DNA from: Emydura subglobosa
Lineage: Eukaryota; Chordata; Testudines; Chelidae
Reading direction: 5' to 3'
Assembly (NCBI GenBank): GCA_007922225.1
Contig: ML679962.1
Location: forward strand, 32,967,563 to 33,031,562
DNA length: 64,000 nucleotides
In this document: positions 47,621-58,440 of the stretch, one piece after another
How the letters are laid out: each line of letters begins with the position of its first letter
How positions within the stretch are numbered: position 1 is the stretch's first letter
Notes under the pieces: generated by a model
Seen by the model: the letters and a program-made list of their open reading frames with translations, nothing else
Database searches by the model: none
What the model was told of the DNA's origin: nothing
Translations under genes and position numbers: made by a program

Positions 47621-49577
47621 AACCACTCTTGGAAGGAAAAATAGTGCAGGGACGATCACTCCTGTCACGTGACTTTCCTCACTCTCTAATCGGACGTTGG
47701 AGTTGACTGGTGGAACGTTTTCGCTCTGATGGGTAACTGAGAAGTTGTCCTAGCCGCCTTCAGTTGCCAAGTGCTGTGCATGCAGTCTGGCTTGCACCTG
47801 GCACTCCCAGAGATTTATAGATATCCCACCATTGAGGAGCATCTGTTCTTACCACCGCCACCACCTCTTAATATGTTGCCGCCTTTGTGACTTGTTTTTC
47901 CAAGTAATCTCCAAATCCCAGAGACCAAATGGTCCTAGGAGAAATTAAACTGCATGCCCACCGCTCAATGGGCCAGTTGCACAATTAGCCAACACCTGGG
48001 CTCCCTTTGCTCTCTGTGTTACTATTTGCTTTTCCCCCTCTATACACAACAGCATCATGTTCCCCAATAGGGGATGGAAGACGCCACGAGGATTTTGTGC
48101 TAACTAACGCAGCACTACCACCTAAACAGACCAACTCAGCTCATTCAGCCTACACGTAAGCTCTGTTTTCTTAAACTGCCTCCTTTAGCCGACTCCACTC
48201 GGCCAGAAATATCTATCAGCACCCCTTTTGTGGCTTCTTCCACGATATCCTTTCTGCACACAACATGCTCCTCATCCCAGTCCATTCTGCTCCCACCCTT
48301 TCTTTAGTCAAATCCCTGCTATGGATTCATGCCCTCTGTGAGGCTCTCATACACTAACCCAGACCTTCTCCACCACCACATGAGAGAATAAATGGTGATT
48401 TAAAAAACAAAACAAAAAAGACATTTTCTACTTTGTCTCCCAGTGCATTTAGTCTTAGTGGTTCTGTTAGGTTATTAGGCATGGGCTGTCTATATATTTG
48501 TCTTCTACTACCCCTTTGTATATCACCAGCACTTTAATGATTCTAATCATGCTGTCTGCCGCCACCACCTCCCCCACTGCCTCCCCCAGCCCATGGAGCC
48601 CCCAGGAAATGGCATGACCATTTAGCAGGGGATAGCATAAAAACAACCTGCTATGGAATTTATGCTCTCCCACATCCATGTTCTTAGCCCAATTTCTGCT
48701 GGTTTTTTGCTCCCCTCCACCAGGATAAGTGGAGGGAAAAAATGCAGCCCACAATCTCTTGCACTGTATTCATGAAACACCCAGGGATAGGAGTTGGGCT
48801 CTCATATCAGAGCATTAATATATCTGTGCTGCACTAGAACAGCTGAATTTTTCTTTCAAGATCTTTTTCTTCTTAGCTATTATTGATTACACTGGCATTC
48901 GAGGCCTGAGGCAATAATTAGCAATCTTTGCAACTGGGAACAGCAATTCTATATTCTGGAACTCCTGCCAATTTCTCTGGCAAAAATTCAGCTAATTTAA
49001 AAAATGGTGCACTCAATGACTGGTGTCTACAACATGTTATGGTACCTGGGGCACTAATTAGCAGTACAAATGGAAGGAACCAGACCAGTAATTTCCACAG
49101 GTAGGTGCTTTTTCCCTCCTGTGTCAAAAAATTGTTTGCTTCAAGCCATTAAAAAAATAAAACCCGCAATTCAGGGTTTTCACCCAAACTTTTCAAGTAA
49201 AATCCTCTTAGCGTTCCATGGGCCTGATCCAAAGCCCATCAAACTTAGATGAGTTCTATACACAGTGTGCTTACAAGATATTGCTCAATAAGCCAGTCTC
49301 TCTTCTTCCTATCCAGACAACAAGAAGTGAACCCTGGGAAGCTAACAGCGACTTTTGTCATCGTGGAATCTATTGCATTACATTTCACTTACACCCTAGT
49401 CTTTCTTTATCACATCTCACTCTTTCCTACAACAAAAGGCAAGTCTTAGCTTCATACTAAACTGTGGTACAGCCATCCATCTGGAGAACTCAAAATTCTC
49501 CTTTAAGGCAGCAGTTATAAAGAGGGTGTGAATAAAGGTTCAAGGACAAGAGCTTCGAAGCTTACATAATAAGTTAA
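47621..49577. other. No gene recognised
   Basis: Unique sequence; 48540-48600 has a GCCGCCACCACC patch. A few words near 49218-49250 (CCTGATCCAAAGCCCATC) match one arm of the 25925-25993 repeat. Frames up to 95 codons, none recognised. Confidence 0.45.
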
Positions 49578-49680
49578 TGTATTATTTATATTGCAGTAGT
49601 GGCCTCACCCAAATCACAGGTCTCCCATTGTACTAGGTGCTGTACAAACAACTGGTAAGTGACAGACACTGCTCCAGCTA
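49578..49680 (+). repeat. Dispersed repeat, 'GCTGTACAAAC' type
   Basis: ATGTATTATTTATATTGCAG, then CCATTGTACTAGGTGCTG, TACAAACAACTGG and CAGACACTGCTCC. Same order as in 32641-32745 and 60431-60515. All three copies lie on the plus strand. Confidence 0.55.
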
Positions 49681-50892
49681 TCTTAAAAATGTAGCAACAC
49701 AATTTATTTCAGTGCTGAAATTCTTCTACTCCTTTGTAGACTATTCTAGTTTTATAGGAGATGAATTAACCAGACAGCTACCCATGGAAGACTGCACAAC
49801 ATGCACTAGATTTCGAACCCACAAGAAAGAAGTGGAAAAAGCTGTCTTTCCCCTCAGCTCTGAGGAGGGACTGACCAGTTTAGGGTCTAACTTTTGGATC
49901 ATTGTAATACACTTGCAGTTGTTAGACGTCTGACATTTATGATCTCATGCAAGTAAAGCCAGTTAATTTTTAATGAACATGCCCTGTACCCATGGCCAAG
50001 GAACTGCTAACACCCGATCCCCTTTTTTCATGTTTCTATCACAAAATGCATTAATTTTACATTGCCTACATAAAGAGTCTTTCAGGAAGCTTTCCTAATG
50101 ATGTGTCTACTTTTATTTGAAATTCAATTATACCTTGGCTGGTATGGCAACAGGAAATTAATACATTTAACTCTTAGGCCATCTGCTCTTCAGAGCACCC
50201 ATTCAAATCTGGCTCTACTCAGCCTTTTCTTTAAAACGATACCAAGCAGCAAGAATACAGATATCAGCTAGTCTGGCTTCCTGTAATAAAGCTTTAATAT
50301 CTAATCCAGACTTTAGCTCCTTCCAAGTAACACTCAGCAGCGAGAAATCTCTCATCTAATATTCAGTTTTCAGTTCTGGTAGCAGTCCTTTAGCAAGACA
50401 GTACAGCATCAGATAAAACTCATTGCATATTGACTGTGGAAGGGGTACATGACAGAAAAAAGTTCTTGTCCCAATGAAATTGCATTCTAAGTAGACAGAC
50501 AACACAATAGGCACTGAGGGTATGTCTTCAATGATTTGATTATTTCTAGCCAATCCCTCTTTCTATATCATGCTCTTCTAGCCACCCCACTGTCTTAACT
50601 GATTCTTGAAAATATGAAGGAAAACAAAACCTTGCTGCATGAGAGACCAACTTTACTCACCCCTTACTACTTTATACATCTACTAGAGGCTAGTTAGACT
50701 GCCCAAAAGCCTTGAGAAGGATAAAATCAAAACCCCTCCCAAGTAAAGTCAAGAATTCCTACAATCCCCTAACAAGGATGAGTGAGAATTAACAGGAAGT
50801 AAATATTTGCAATAAAGAAGTCCTTCAAAGGGCAGGGTTTTTGTCCCCCCCCGCCCCCAATATCATTTATTATACAATAGAGTGGACAACAG
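49681..50892. other. No gene recognised
   Basis: Unique sequence. A 98-codon frame at 49637-49933 begins in the previous repeat, so is not a gene. C-rich patch near 50847-50858. Confidence 0.5.
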
Positions 50893-50962
50893 AGGAACAG
50901 GCGCATACTTAAGTCCAATTGACTTCAATGGAACTGAAACATATGCTTACGTGTTTTTCTGA
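50893..50962. repeat. Palindromic short repeat, 'CATACTTAAGT' type
   Basis: GCGCATACTTAAGTCC, AATTGACTTCAATGGAAC and ACATATGCTTACGTG. The outer arms are inverted, the centre carries the TTGACTTCAATGG core. This copy links the 'TTAAGCACAT' and the 'TTGAAGTCAATGG' groups. Confidence 0.6.
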
Positions 50963-52617
50963 AGCTGGGCATTATCATTTTTCCCAGCACCTAAGATGGA
51001 ATTTTCAAAAGTGCAGAGAATTGGGCCTCTCACTGCTTTCACTGCATTGAATAGTGAGACTTCAACGAACATCAGTGGAATCAGAGCTACCCCAGTGCTG
51101 AGATCCCATGAAAATACCACCCTAGATCTCTCCACATTCTGCGCAACTAACCATGAAAATAAAGATTTCCTAGGATGCCAATGCTATTTTTGACCTGTTG
51201 ATCTGTATACTTGTGCGGGTGTACTCATTAGATGGAGATCGAGCAGGAAATAACAAGTACTATTTTCTTTTCAGATGCCACTGAATTAGCACATTTAATG
51301 GTTGACTGGAAACATGCAGCTTTTATATTTCACAGCACTCTTGAGTTATATCATCACAATGCAAACTCACTCTAAATGCACCTTATGTACCACATACAAA
51401 TAAGATCTATACATAAATCATATGAAAAGAAAAAATGCAATTCTCTTTTAATGGATATTGAATCTCACATAGTCATTTTTAACTTTTATTATAATTACGA
51501 CATATGAAGATAACAGCTAAATATAGTTTCTAAAATAAAATGTTCTAGTCATTTTCTTTACAACATTCTAGCCTGAACTGCATGTGGTTTAAACAGGAGA
51601 TATGTAAACATATTGATGCAATTTCTATGTAAATCACTGAGCAGTGCTTCACCATTTTAGCACAACTGCAATGCGAACAAAATTGCAAAATGCTAATTAG
51701 ATAATCACTAGTTGTAGAAGATAATTCCATTTATTATGTATAGATCAGGAACAACACTCATAACAATACAATCTGCAGAAGTATTTGAAGTTAATACCAC
51801 CTGGAGGAATGGAATACATTCAACAGCAGTTCCTTCACCCACCTTTTGCTTGGCTCTGGGGCAAGTTTTTATTTTTGTCCTAGTTACACTGCTTGCTTCA
51901 CCTAGAGGACTTTTGATATTATGATGATGCTTCAGATACCTTCATAACAGATCACTTTTGAGATTTATTCTCTTGTGTTTTTTTATTCCTCCATATTAGC
52001 TTCCATCTGCACAGAGTACAGTGTGCATTAATAAACCATTCACAGCATTAAAGCTTGGTGATGAATCATTAGATTAACGGCCAGACTTTCCATGGTTTCC
52101 ACTCTAAACATCTGTGTTGTTCATTTTTTATGTTTTTTGCCTTGCCTTCAGGTTTTCTGCTTTTTAGTCATTCTGACTGAGTTATTCTGTGAATTACAGA
52201 GTTTCCAATTTGACCAGGCATCATCCATCTTCTTTTGCAGTCAGATTTGCCTAGGTAGGCAATTGTTCACAGTGAAGTCATGCCATTGCTTTAGATCTTC
52301 TGTCCCAATTCATTTTCTGGGGCTCACGTTGGAAATGCATGGGAAAGGCAGAAGTCATGTTATGAAGAAGCCATTTAACTGTTATTCCAGTAACGATGGC
52401 CTGATCTGTGCAATACTTTTGCCTCATTTGGTTTTACTTGGCAATGGATTTCTCGGTACATCTTTCCTGCTCTCCTAGCTGAAAATTCTTCTATTTTACT
52501 TAGGAAATAATCAGGCCTTCATGTTTCAGAACATAAGCCAATCTCTAGCTGTTCAAAGTGTAAGAAGAAAATTCATGGAAGCAAGTTGTCCCAGAATAGT
52601 TTGCTGCAGGGTTGCTA
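50963..52617. other. No gene recognised
   Basis: Unique sequence. Opposed frames of 62 and 65 codons at 50947-51193. A 128-codon plus frame (52092-52478) starts with a hydrophobic stretch that resembles a signal peptide by composition only; no family is recognised. Confidence 0.45.
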
Positions 52618-52675
52618 GTATGCACCTTCCTCTGAAGCATCTGGTACAGCCCTTCTTGAAAACATGATACTGGTT
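52618..52675 (+). mobile_element. CR1-group LINE 3' UTR fragment
   Basis: TATGCACCTTCCTCTGAAGC, then ATCTGGTACAGCCCTTC and ACATGATACTGG. It matches part of the LINE tail also seen at 36745-36800. Short. Confidence 0.5.
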
Positions 52676-52749
52676 TCACACAGGATGACAACCTCCATGT
52701 CTCTGGAAAAGAATCCAAAAGGACCTTCTTTTCTTGAGATTTCAGAAGT

Positions 52750-52815
52750 TTCAGGAGGCCCAATCCAGCACTCATTGAAGACAATGGGAGCCCTTACATA
52801 GGTTTCACTGGGCCC
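52750..52815. repeat. Palindromic short repeat, 'CAATCCAGCA' type
   Basis: GGCCCAATCCAGCACTC, ATTGAAGACAATGGGAGCC, and TTCACTGGGCCCC. One more member with the TTGAAG-CAATGGGAG core, with GGCCC ends inverted. Confidence 0.5.
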
Positions 52816-52827
52816 CCGATTAGAGCC

Positions 52828-53073
52828 TTAAAGTATGTCTACATTGCAATTAAAAAATCCACGGCTGGCCTGAGCCAGTTGACTCAAGCTGGTGGGGTTA
52901 AGGGGCTATTTAAAGTGTAGACATTCAGGTTTGGGCTAGAGTCCAGGCGCTAGGACCCTGCAAGGTGAGAAGGCCCCAGAGCTACACGGCAATTAAACAG
53001 CCCCTTAGCTTGAGCCCAGTCAACCGGCACAGGCCAGCTGCAAGTGTCTAAGTGCAGCGTAGATGTACCCTTG
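52828..53073. mobile_element. Fold-back MITE, 'GTCTACATTGC' family
   Basis: Left end AAGTATGTCTACATTGCAAT; right end AAGTGCAGCGTAGATGTACC, an inverted copy. Inside: GACTCAAGCTGGTGGGG and TAGCTTGAGCCCAGTCAACC face each other, as do GCCTGAGCCAGTTGACTC and its inverted partner. The element is about 246 bp and almost palindromic throughout. The half copy at 34283-34407 matches it. Confidence 0.78.
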
Positions 53074-53462
53074 ATCTTCATGTTCCATTCATTTATGTTT
53101 TATATATCTTAGCTCCTCCACTAATCATTATTTCATCATAGTTAGCCAACTAATACCCACACCCAACCGCTATGACTGGTCAGTCCTAAAAGTGCAACTT
53201 CTAGAAAGCAGCAGAAATGAGAGTATCTGAGTCTGTGAGTATCAGAGGCTCTCTCTTTAGAAGAATGATAGCAGTAAAGATGGAATGGTATATTAGAGAG
53301 AGACCTGAATCTTTCTAGGGTTGCTCACATCCCTCGGAGAGTCAAGCTACAGATCCCGGTTTATGTGATAACCTGGATCATTTATTTTAGATAGCATGGA
53401 TGCTTTTGCTTATTGTCCTCTACTTCTTGCCATGTGTGATCCATCTAAGAGAAGCAACTGTT
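53074..53462. other. No gene recognised
   Basis: Unique sequence, no recognised repeat. The start of the 53396-53608 frame runs into the next A/C-rich tract. Confidence 0.5.
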
Positions 53463-53650
53463 TTGTACTTAAAAAAAAAACAAAAAAAACCCAAAAAAAA
53501 CCCCAAACACCACTAGAGACCTGTAGCACTTTAAAGACTAACAAATTTAATTTCTGCAGGCATAAGCTTTCATGGGTTGTAACTCACTTCGTCAGATGTA
53601 TGGAATAGAAATCAGATAGCAGGTATATATACACATATCCAAGACTAAGG
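53463..53650 (-). mobile_element. Retroelement tail, likely Penelope-like
   Basis: An A/C tract (53469-53510) is followed by GAGACCTGTAGCACTTTAAAG, then ACTAACAAATTTAATTTCTGC, CATAAGCTTTCATGGG and AACTCACTTCGTCAGATG. These words, in this order, are the complement of a tail I associate with Penelope-like copies in turtles. No coding part is visible in the following bases. A DNA transposon end is the alternative. Confidence 0.45.
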
Positions 53651-53702
53651 AACAACAATGGGGAAGTAGTGGAGGCCTACTACAGAAAAAAATGGACAGA
53701 TC

Positions 53703-53775
53703 TGGCTCGATTCTCAGTTGCTCTAAATAGACATTGCTTCAACGAAGTCAGGGATTTACACCAGCTAAGGACTTA
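53703..53775. repeat. Palindromic short repeat, 'TTTACACCAGCT' type
   Basis: GGCTCGATTCTCAGTTGC ... TTCAACGAAGTCAGGG then ATTTACACCAGCTAAGGAC. Related to 18581-18660. Only one arm is well kept. Confidence 0.5.
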
Positions 53776-54499
53776 CAGACTTTGAGAATAAGAATAATAA
53801 AAGGCATGTTTGGAGATTAGAAAGAATGTATGTGTAGGTCACTTAAAACATTCTTTAATAATGTAAACTTAATAGAGATTTTGTAAGGTAGGAGATGCAA
53901 ATTCCTGCCACAATTTTTGTTTGCACAGTGTACTGGGGCCAAGTTCATTAACTAGATTAGCTTCTGAACGGTGGCATAAATCCAGACATACTTCTGGGAG
54001 CACAAAAATAAATCTTCCAGCTTGTTCCCCAGGCTCATATACCTGTACTGCTCCTGATTTTTCTGTTTTCTGTGGATTCTCAGCACCTCAGAATTAGTCA
54101 GATATTGTGAATTGACTCTTAGCTTATATAAGGTCTGCTCCTTACAGGCTCCGAGTGCTTCTTTCGCCTCTTTTCATATCATGCATGCTCACATATTTGG
54201 GCCCAATCCTGCTGCAGAAGAATGCCCACTGAATTCACAGCCAGTTTTCCCTGATTAAGGAATCCAAGTTTGGGACTCATTTAAAAAAATGTATTCAAGT
54301 GTCTGATGTCTATAAAAATCTCTCAGTATATAGCTATCTTTGGCTATATACACAAGCATCAAGTAATGGAGCCATCCCAACTTCTGGCTGTAAAAATTGT
54401 TATATGCCACCACACCATCTTGTACTCTCTCGTTCTCATATATAGTAGTTTGTTACCTACTAAAATGATTATATTAGGAAATTGCCTAAAGATGTAGAA
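53776..54499. other. No gene recognised
   Basis: Unique AT-rich sequence. CCAATCCTGCTGCAGAAG near 54203 and CCCACTGAATTCACAG near 54226 are weak palindromic-repeat words. Confidence 0.45.
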
Positions 54500-54605
54500 G
54501 AGTCAGAGTACAAGGTCAGAAGGGCTCACGAAATCATCTCGTCTGAATGCCTGTATATCACAGGCCACCAATAACACTCACACACTAAACCCAAGAGGTA
54601 GCAAA
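54500..54605 (-). mobile_element. CR1 LINE 3' tip
   Basis: GTCAGAGTACAAGGTCAGAAGG, then AAATCATCTCGTCTGAATGCC, ATCACAGGCCACCAATAAC. This is the complement of the CR1 tail, as at 57177-57250. Diverged. Confidence 0.75.
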
Positions 54606-55295
54606 TGAAGATTTGGATTCCCTGCTCTCATTTTTCTCTGTCTCATCAAGTAACCAGTATTTTAGCAAAAATATATGAAAAACTAGATGGTAAATGGGTC
54701 AGTCTCACTCTTAAATGCACAAGTTAATTAAACTGTTGCATAAGATAGAGAGGCACTGCATACTAATTTAAGTACTGAGTAAGCAATTTCTGCAGTGAAT
54801 CCTAAAGCATATTCTAGAAGAAGTAATGTAGACTTTATTTAGAATTCCGTCAGTATCTGGAGTCCTGCCATGTTATAATGAATGAGCTGCAGACCCGATT
54901 TCCTCTCTAGTGAGCACAATATTCAAATTGCAGGTTGCTTGAGAGAAGTGTGTGTAAGTAAATTACGTGGAGAAATTAAAAATATGAGTAAGATATTGTG
55001 TTTTGCAGTCTGAAACTATACATCAGCAAGCAATACATTTAAAACAATGTACTCACACATCTTAGCTTTTAAGACAGGGCCTTTGTTATAAGAATTGTTT
55101 TGCCCGTAAATATTTAATTTATTTTATTTCTGTAGCTGGAAAGGTTCATAATCCCTTTAATTTACATTCTGATTCATGTCTTAAGCCCCTTCTCCCCCCC
55201 ATAAGTAGTAAAAAAAATCCCCTACCTTTTTAGAGAGTTGATTTGGAATATTTGTAGAGAGTTTATTTAGTTAGGTCCTGTACTAGCTTTCAATG
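54606..55295. other. No gene recognised
   Basis: Unique AT-rich sequence; nothing recognised. Confidence 0.5.
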
Positions 55296-55640
55296 TACAA
55301 TAGAACCTCAGAGTTACGAGCACCTCAGGAGTGGAGGTTGTTGGTAACTCTGAAATATTCATATCTCTGAACAAAACATTATGGTTGGTCTTTCAAAAGT
55401 TTACAACTGACCGTTTACTTAATACAGCTTTGAAACACTAGTATGCAGAAGCAAATGCTGCTTTCCCTTATGTTTAGTAGTTTACGTTTAACACAGTACT
55501 GTACTGCATTTGCTTTTTTTTTTTTTTTTCCACCTCTCTCTCTGCAGCTACCTGATTGTGTACTTCTGGTTCCAAATGAGGCATGTGGCTGACTGGTCAG
55601 TTCATAACGCTGATGTCCATAACTCTGAGGTTTTACTGTA
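55296..55640. mobile_element. Tigger/pogo-like MITE
   Basis: Left end TACAATAGAACCTCAGAG; right end CTCTGAGGTTTTACTGTA, inverted copies at 16 of 18 positions. Both ends begin or end with TA, as expected of the Tc1/mariner-pogo superfamily, which targets TA. Beyond these, GTTACGAGCACCTCAGG and GTTCATAACGCTGATG extend the inverted arms. A run of T at 55512-55530 sits in the middle. Length 345 bp; no transposase. Superfamily assignment is from the end sequence and the TA. Confidence 0.72.
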
Positions 55641-56035
55641 TTTCCAGGTTGTACTGATCTCATTAGCTATGCTTCCTACTCCAAATCTTTTTAACATGCT
55701 CAGCACCATGATAGATAGGCATCATGGGGGCTAAAAGCAGAATATGGTCTTTTATTCCTAGGGAACTGAGCAAAAGGGCAATTCTGTGCTTCTTCACCTC
55801 AGCTGTAGACTTGAGGTATTTCTTGACACAGGCACAATCTTCTACTAATCTAAATTGCAGTTATATACACATCTGGAATGACAGAATGCCCCCTCTTAAA
55901 AGCTACTTCAATAACTTTTGACTATTGGTTACAAAAAGCAACTGTTAGGTTCCCATTGCTAGGTGATGGTTTATTAGGGTCAGTCCTGGGTGAACAGCAG
56001 CAATTTCTCATCAGTGGAGAAGGGGGAGAAGTTAG
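55641..56035. other. No gene recognised
   Basis: Unique sequence between two MITEs. Frames of 65-104 codons run into the next MITE and are not genes. Confidence 0.5.
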
Positions 56036-56342
56036 AGCCTTGTCTACACTAGCACTTATGCCAGCAAAACTTTTGTCACTTCGGGGTGTAGAAGAAAACA
56101 CCCCCCCCCACCAATGCGACGTAAGTTTTGCCAGCAGACGCGCTTGTGTGGACAGCGCTATGCCAGGGGGAGGTGCTCTTCCACTGACATAGCTAGTGCC
56201 ACTCGTTTAGGTGGTTTTATTATGTCATCAGGAGAGCTCTCTCCCGGCAACATAACACGGCTGCGCAAGCACTCTTACAGTGGCACAGATGTACCAATAC
56301 AGCTGTGCTGCTGTAAGTTTTAAGTGTGGACTAGCCAAGGCT
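56036..56342. mobile_element. Fold-back MITE, 'CTTGTCTACACT' family
   Basis: Left end AGCCTTGTCTACACTAGCAC; right end AAGTGTGGACTAGCCAAGGCT, inverted copies. GCCAGCAAAACTTTTG and AAGTTTTGCCAGCAGACG face each other inside, and TGACATAGCTAGTGCC is near the centre. An internal run of C lies at 56101-56109. About 307 bp. No coding capacity. Confidence 0.75.
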
Positions 56343-56902
56343 TTCCAAAGACACTTCAGACACTAGAAATACACCTGTCATTTATTAGCCTTTTAAACAT
56401 TAGTCCGCCAACTGTATGGATTCTTGGCTTTTGTGATGTCTGTCAGGTAGACCTCTGGTGAAAAGAGCATGTTTTCCTACATCTTTGTAGCACCATGAGG
56501 CCCTGATTCTGACAGTCCTTCAGAAGCTACTGCAATACAAATAATAAAAGAACAACAGTAATCAACTAAAAAGTGTTTGTTGGGGTCCCATTTCAATAGA
56601 ATCAGGAATCAGTGGCGGTTTCATAACCTCTCAAACAGTTTTGCTCATCAAAGATTATCTACGAGCACACGAGCAAGGAGGAAAGAATGGATCTTAGGGC
56701 ATGACGGGACAGAACTCAAGAGCAACATTAAGCTTGAACTCAACAGCAGCAGCCGCATAGTGAGGAGGATAGCTGCTTTCACCAAGTTACTTCAACAAAA
56801 GCTCTCAGCCAAAGACGACTTCCATTCAGAGACAACTATGCAATTTTCCCTTATCCCCCTGCAGGTTTGGTTGGAGGAAAGGGCCATTGAAACTCTGCAA
56901 CT
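56343..56902. other. No gene recognised
   Basis: Unique sequence. A 111-codon plus-strand frame at 56577-56912 shows no domain and runs into the next repeat. Confidence 0.5.
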
Positions 56903-56904
56903 CT

Positions 56905-56975
56905 TAGGGTGAGGGTCTGGCCCCCACTCAAGTCAATGAGAGTTTTGTCATCAATTTCAATGGGAACAGAATATT
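56905..56975. repeat. Palindromic short repeat with CAATGAGAG core
   Basis: GGGTGAGGGTCTGGCCCCC, ACTCAAGTCAATGAGAG, then CATCAATTTCAATGGGAAC. Inverted arms around the core. Confidence 0.5.
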
Positions 56976-57176
56976 AGCCCTAGCTTGTGGAAAGGGAATT
57001 AGATGTTCAAAAATCCAAGGCCTGTGAGAGGCTATGAAGAGAGCCTGGGAACTGGTCGGGGTCTGAGAAGGGGAAGCACTTACCCGAACACATCTGAGCA
57101 AAGGTTTTGGTTCTGTGCAGAAGGTTACTGTTATGATTATAAGTAGTAGGTGTTAAGCAGTGCTCACCCTAAGCAT
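56976..57176. other. No gene recognised
   Basis: Short unique stretch. Nothing recognised. Confidence 0.5.
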
Positions 57177-57455
57177 AGACAGACTCTAAGGTCAGAAGGG
57201 ACCATTATGATCTAGTCTGACCTCCTGCACAACGCAGGCCACAGAACGTCACCCACCAACTCCCGTACTAGACCCCTAACCTGTGATTGAGTTATTGAAG
57301 TCCTCAAATCATGGTTTAAAGACTTTAAGGTACAGAGAATCCAACAGAGAATCTACCAGCAAGTGACCCATGCCCCACGCTGCAGAGGAACTCGAAAAAC
57401 CCCCAGGGCCTCTGCCAATCTGCCCTGGGGGGAAATTCCCTCCCGACCCCAGAAG
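57177..57455 (-). mobile_element. CR1 LINE 3' end (minus strand)
   Basis: GACTCTAAGGTCAGAAGGGACC, then ATGATCTAGTCTGACCTCC, CAACGCAGGCCACAGAACG, ACCAGCAAGTGACCCATGCC, and GGAAATTCCCTCCCGACCCC, the complement of CR1 3' sequence. About 280 bp, mildly diverged, much younger than 8958-9280. 5'-truncated. Confidence 0.9.
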
Positions 57456-58197
57456 ATCAATATTCCTATATTGGATAAAGAGATTTAGATGAAGCTTTTC
57501 ATAGTGACCATGCTTGAGTATTTTGGTGCCCAACTTGACACACAAAAATGGGCATTGGCTGTTTTAAAAAATAAAAATAAAACAAAATAAAAAATAAGCC
57601 TCTCCTAGCTGTCTCCAGTTGTGAGCCCAAACTTAAGTCACTTTTGAAAATCTTGACCATAGATGCAAAAATAAAACGCCGCCGCTCCTCAAAGCGCTAT
57701 GAGAACCTCCTCCCAGGTCTCCACTTTTGGTGCTTCTTTCTGAAGCTTATTCAATGAACATACTCACAGTCTCACAAAGAAGGCAAAGTTTCAGTAATTT
57801 TTGTTTTTTCAATATATAAACAAAACAAAACAGCTTCTTCCAACCAGGCAAAGCACGTATTTCTCACGCCAAACTTCGTGCTTTAAAATAAAGCAGTTTG
57901 AGCACAAGAAGTGCCAACATTTCTAAACAGCTCAAAAAACACATTTTACTCCAACGTCCATGTGCCATAAAAATCCATTCTGCTGTTTTTGAGTTATCAG
58001 AAATTTTCCAAAACAAATCAGTTGTGAATTGAGCTCAAGCAAATGAAAATTCATCCCAAGGGGTAACTTTGACAAAATTATAATTACAAGTCACTGAAAA
58101 TAGGAGTTGAAAATTAAAGTGTCTTAGTAACTCTAGCATTATTATGATGCTGTAATTTTCATAAAACTAACGTCACTAGACAGTAAGCACTTATACA
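57456..58197. other. No gene recognised
   Basis: AT-rich unique sequence with A/T tracts near 57560-57598. Nothing recognised. Confidence 0.5.
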
Positions 58198-58290
58198 GGG
58201 CCAGATCCTGCACAGATTTAAGCACGTGCAGTCCCATTAACATCACAGTGATTGCTCAGAGCAACGTTCAGCAAGAAATATAGGCCTGAA
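58198..58290. repeat. Palindromic short repeat, 'TTTAAGCACGTG' type
   Basis: GGGCCAGATCCTGCACAG, ATTTAAGCACGTGCAG, TCCCATTAACATCACAGTG, then GAGCAACGTTCAGC. One end of the 'TTAAGCACAT' family. Confidence 0.5.
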
Positions 58291-58377
58291 AATGTTCTTT
58301 TCCTATTATTCTTTTGAAAGGGAGATTGGTGTGTTTAAAAAAAACAAAACACTGGACTGGTTTTAAGGACTAAGAAA

Positions 58378-58440
58378 ACGATTTTCAGAGGTGGCGGCTC
58401 ATTAGTCAACTGGAGTTTTGGATGCTTAGAACTTTTGAAA
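58378..58440. repeat. Palindromic short repeat, 'GATTTTCAGAGG' type
   Basis: ACGATTTTCAGAGGTGGCGG, then GCTTAGAACTTTTGAAAC. Short copy; the outer words are inverted. Confidence 0.5.

Noticed and set aside
52092..52478. 128-codon plus-strand frame with a hydrophobic start
   Set aside because: Hydrophobicity comes from T-rich DNA; no domain or conserved cysteine pattern I know.
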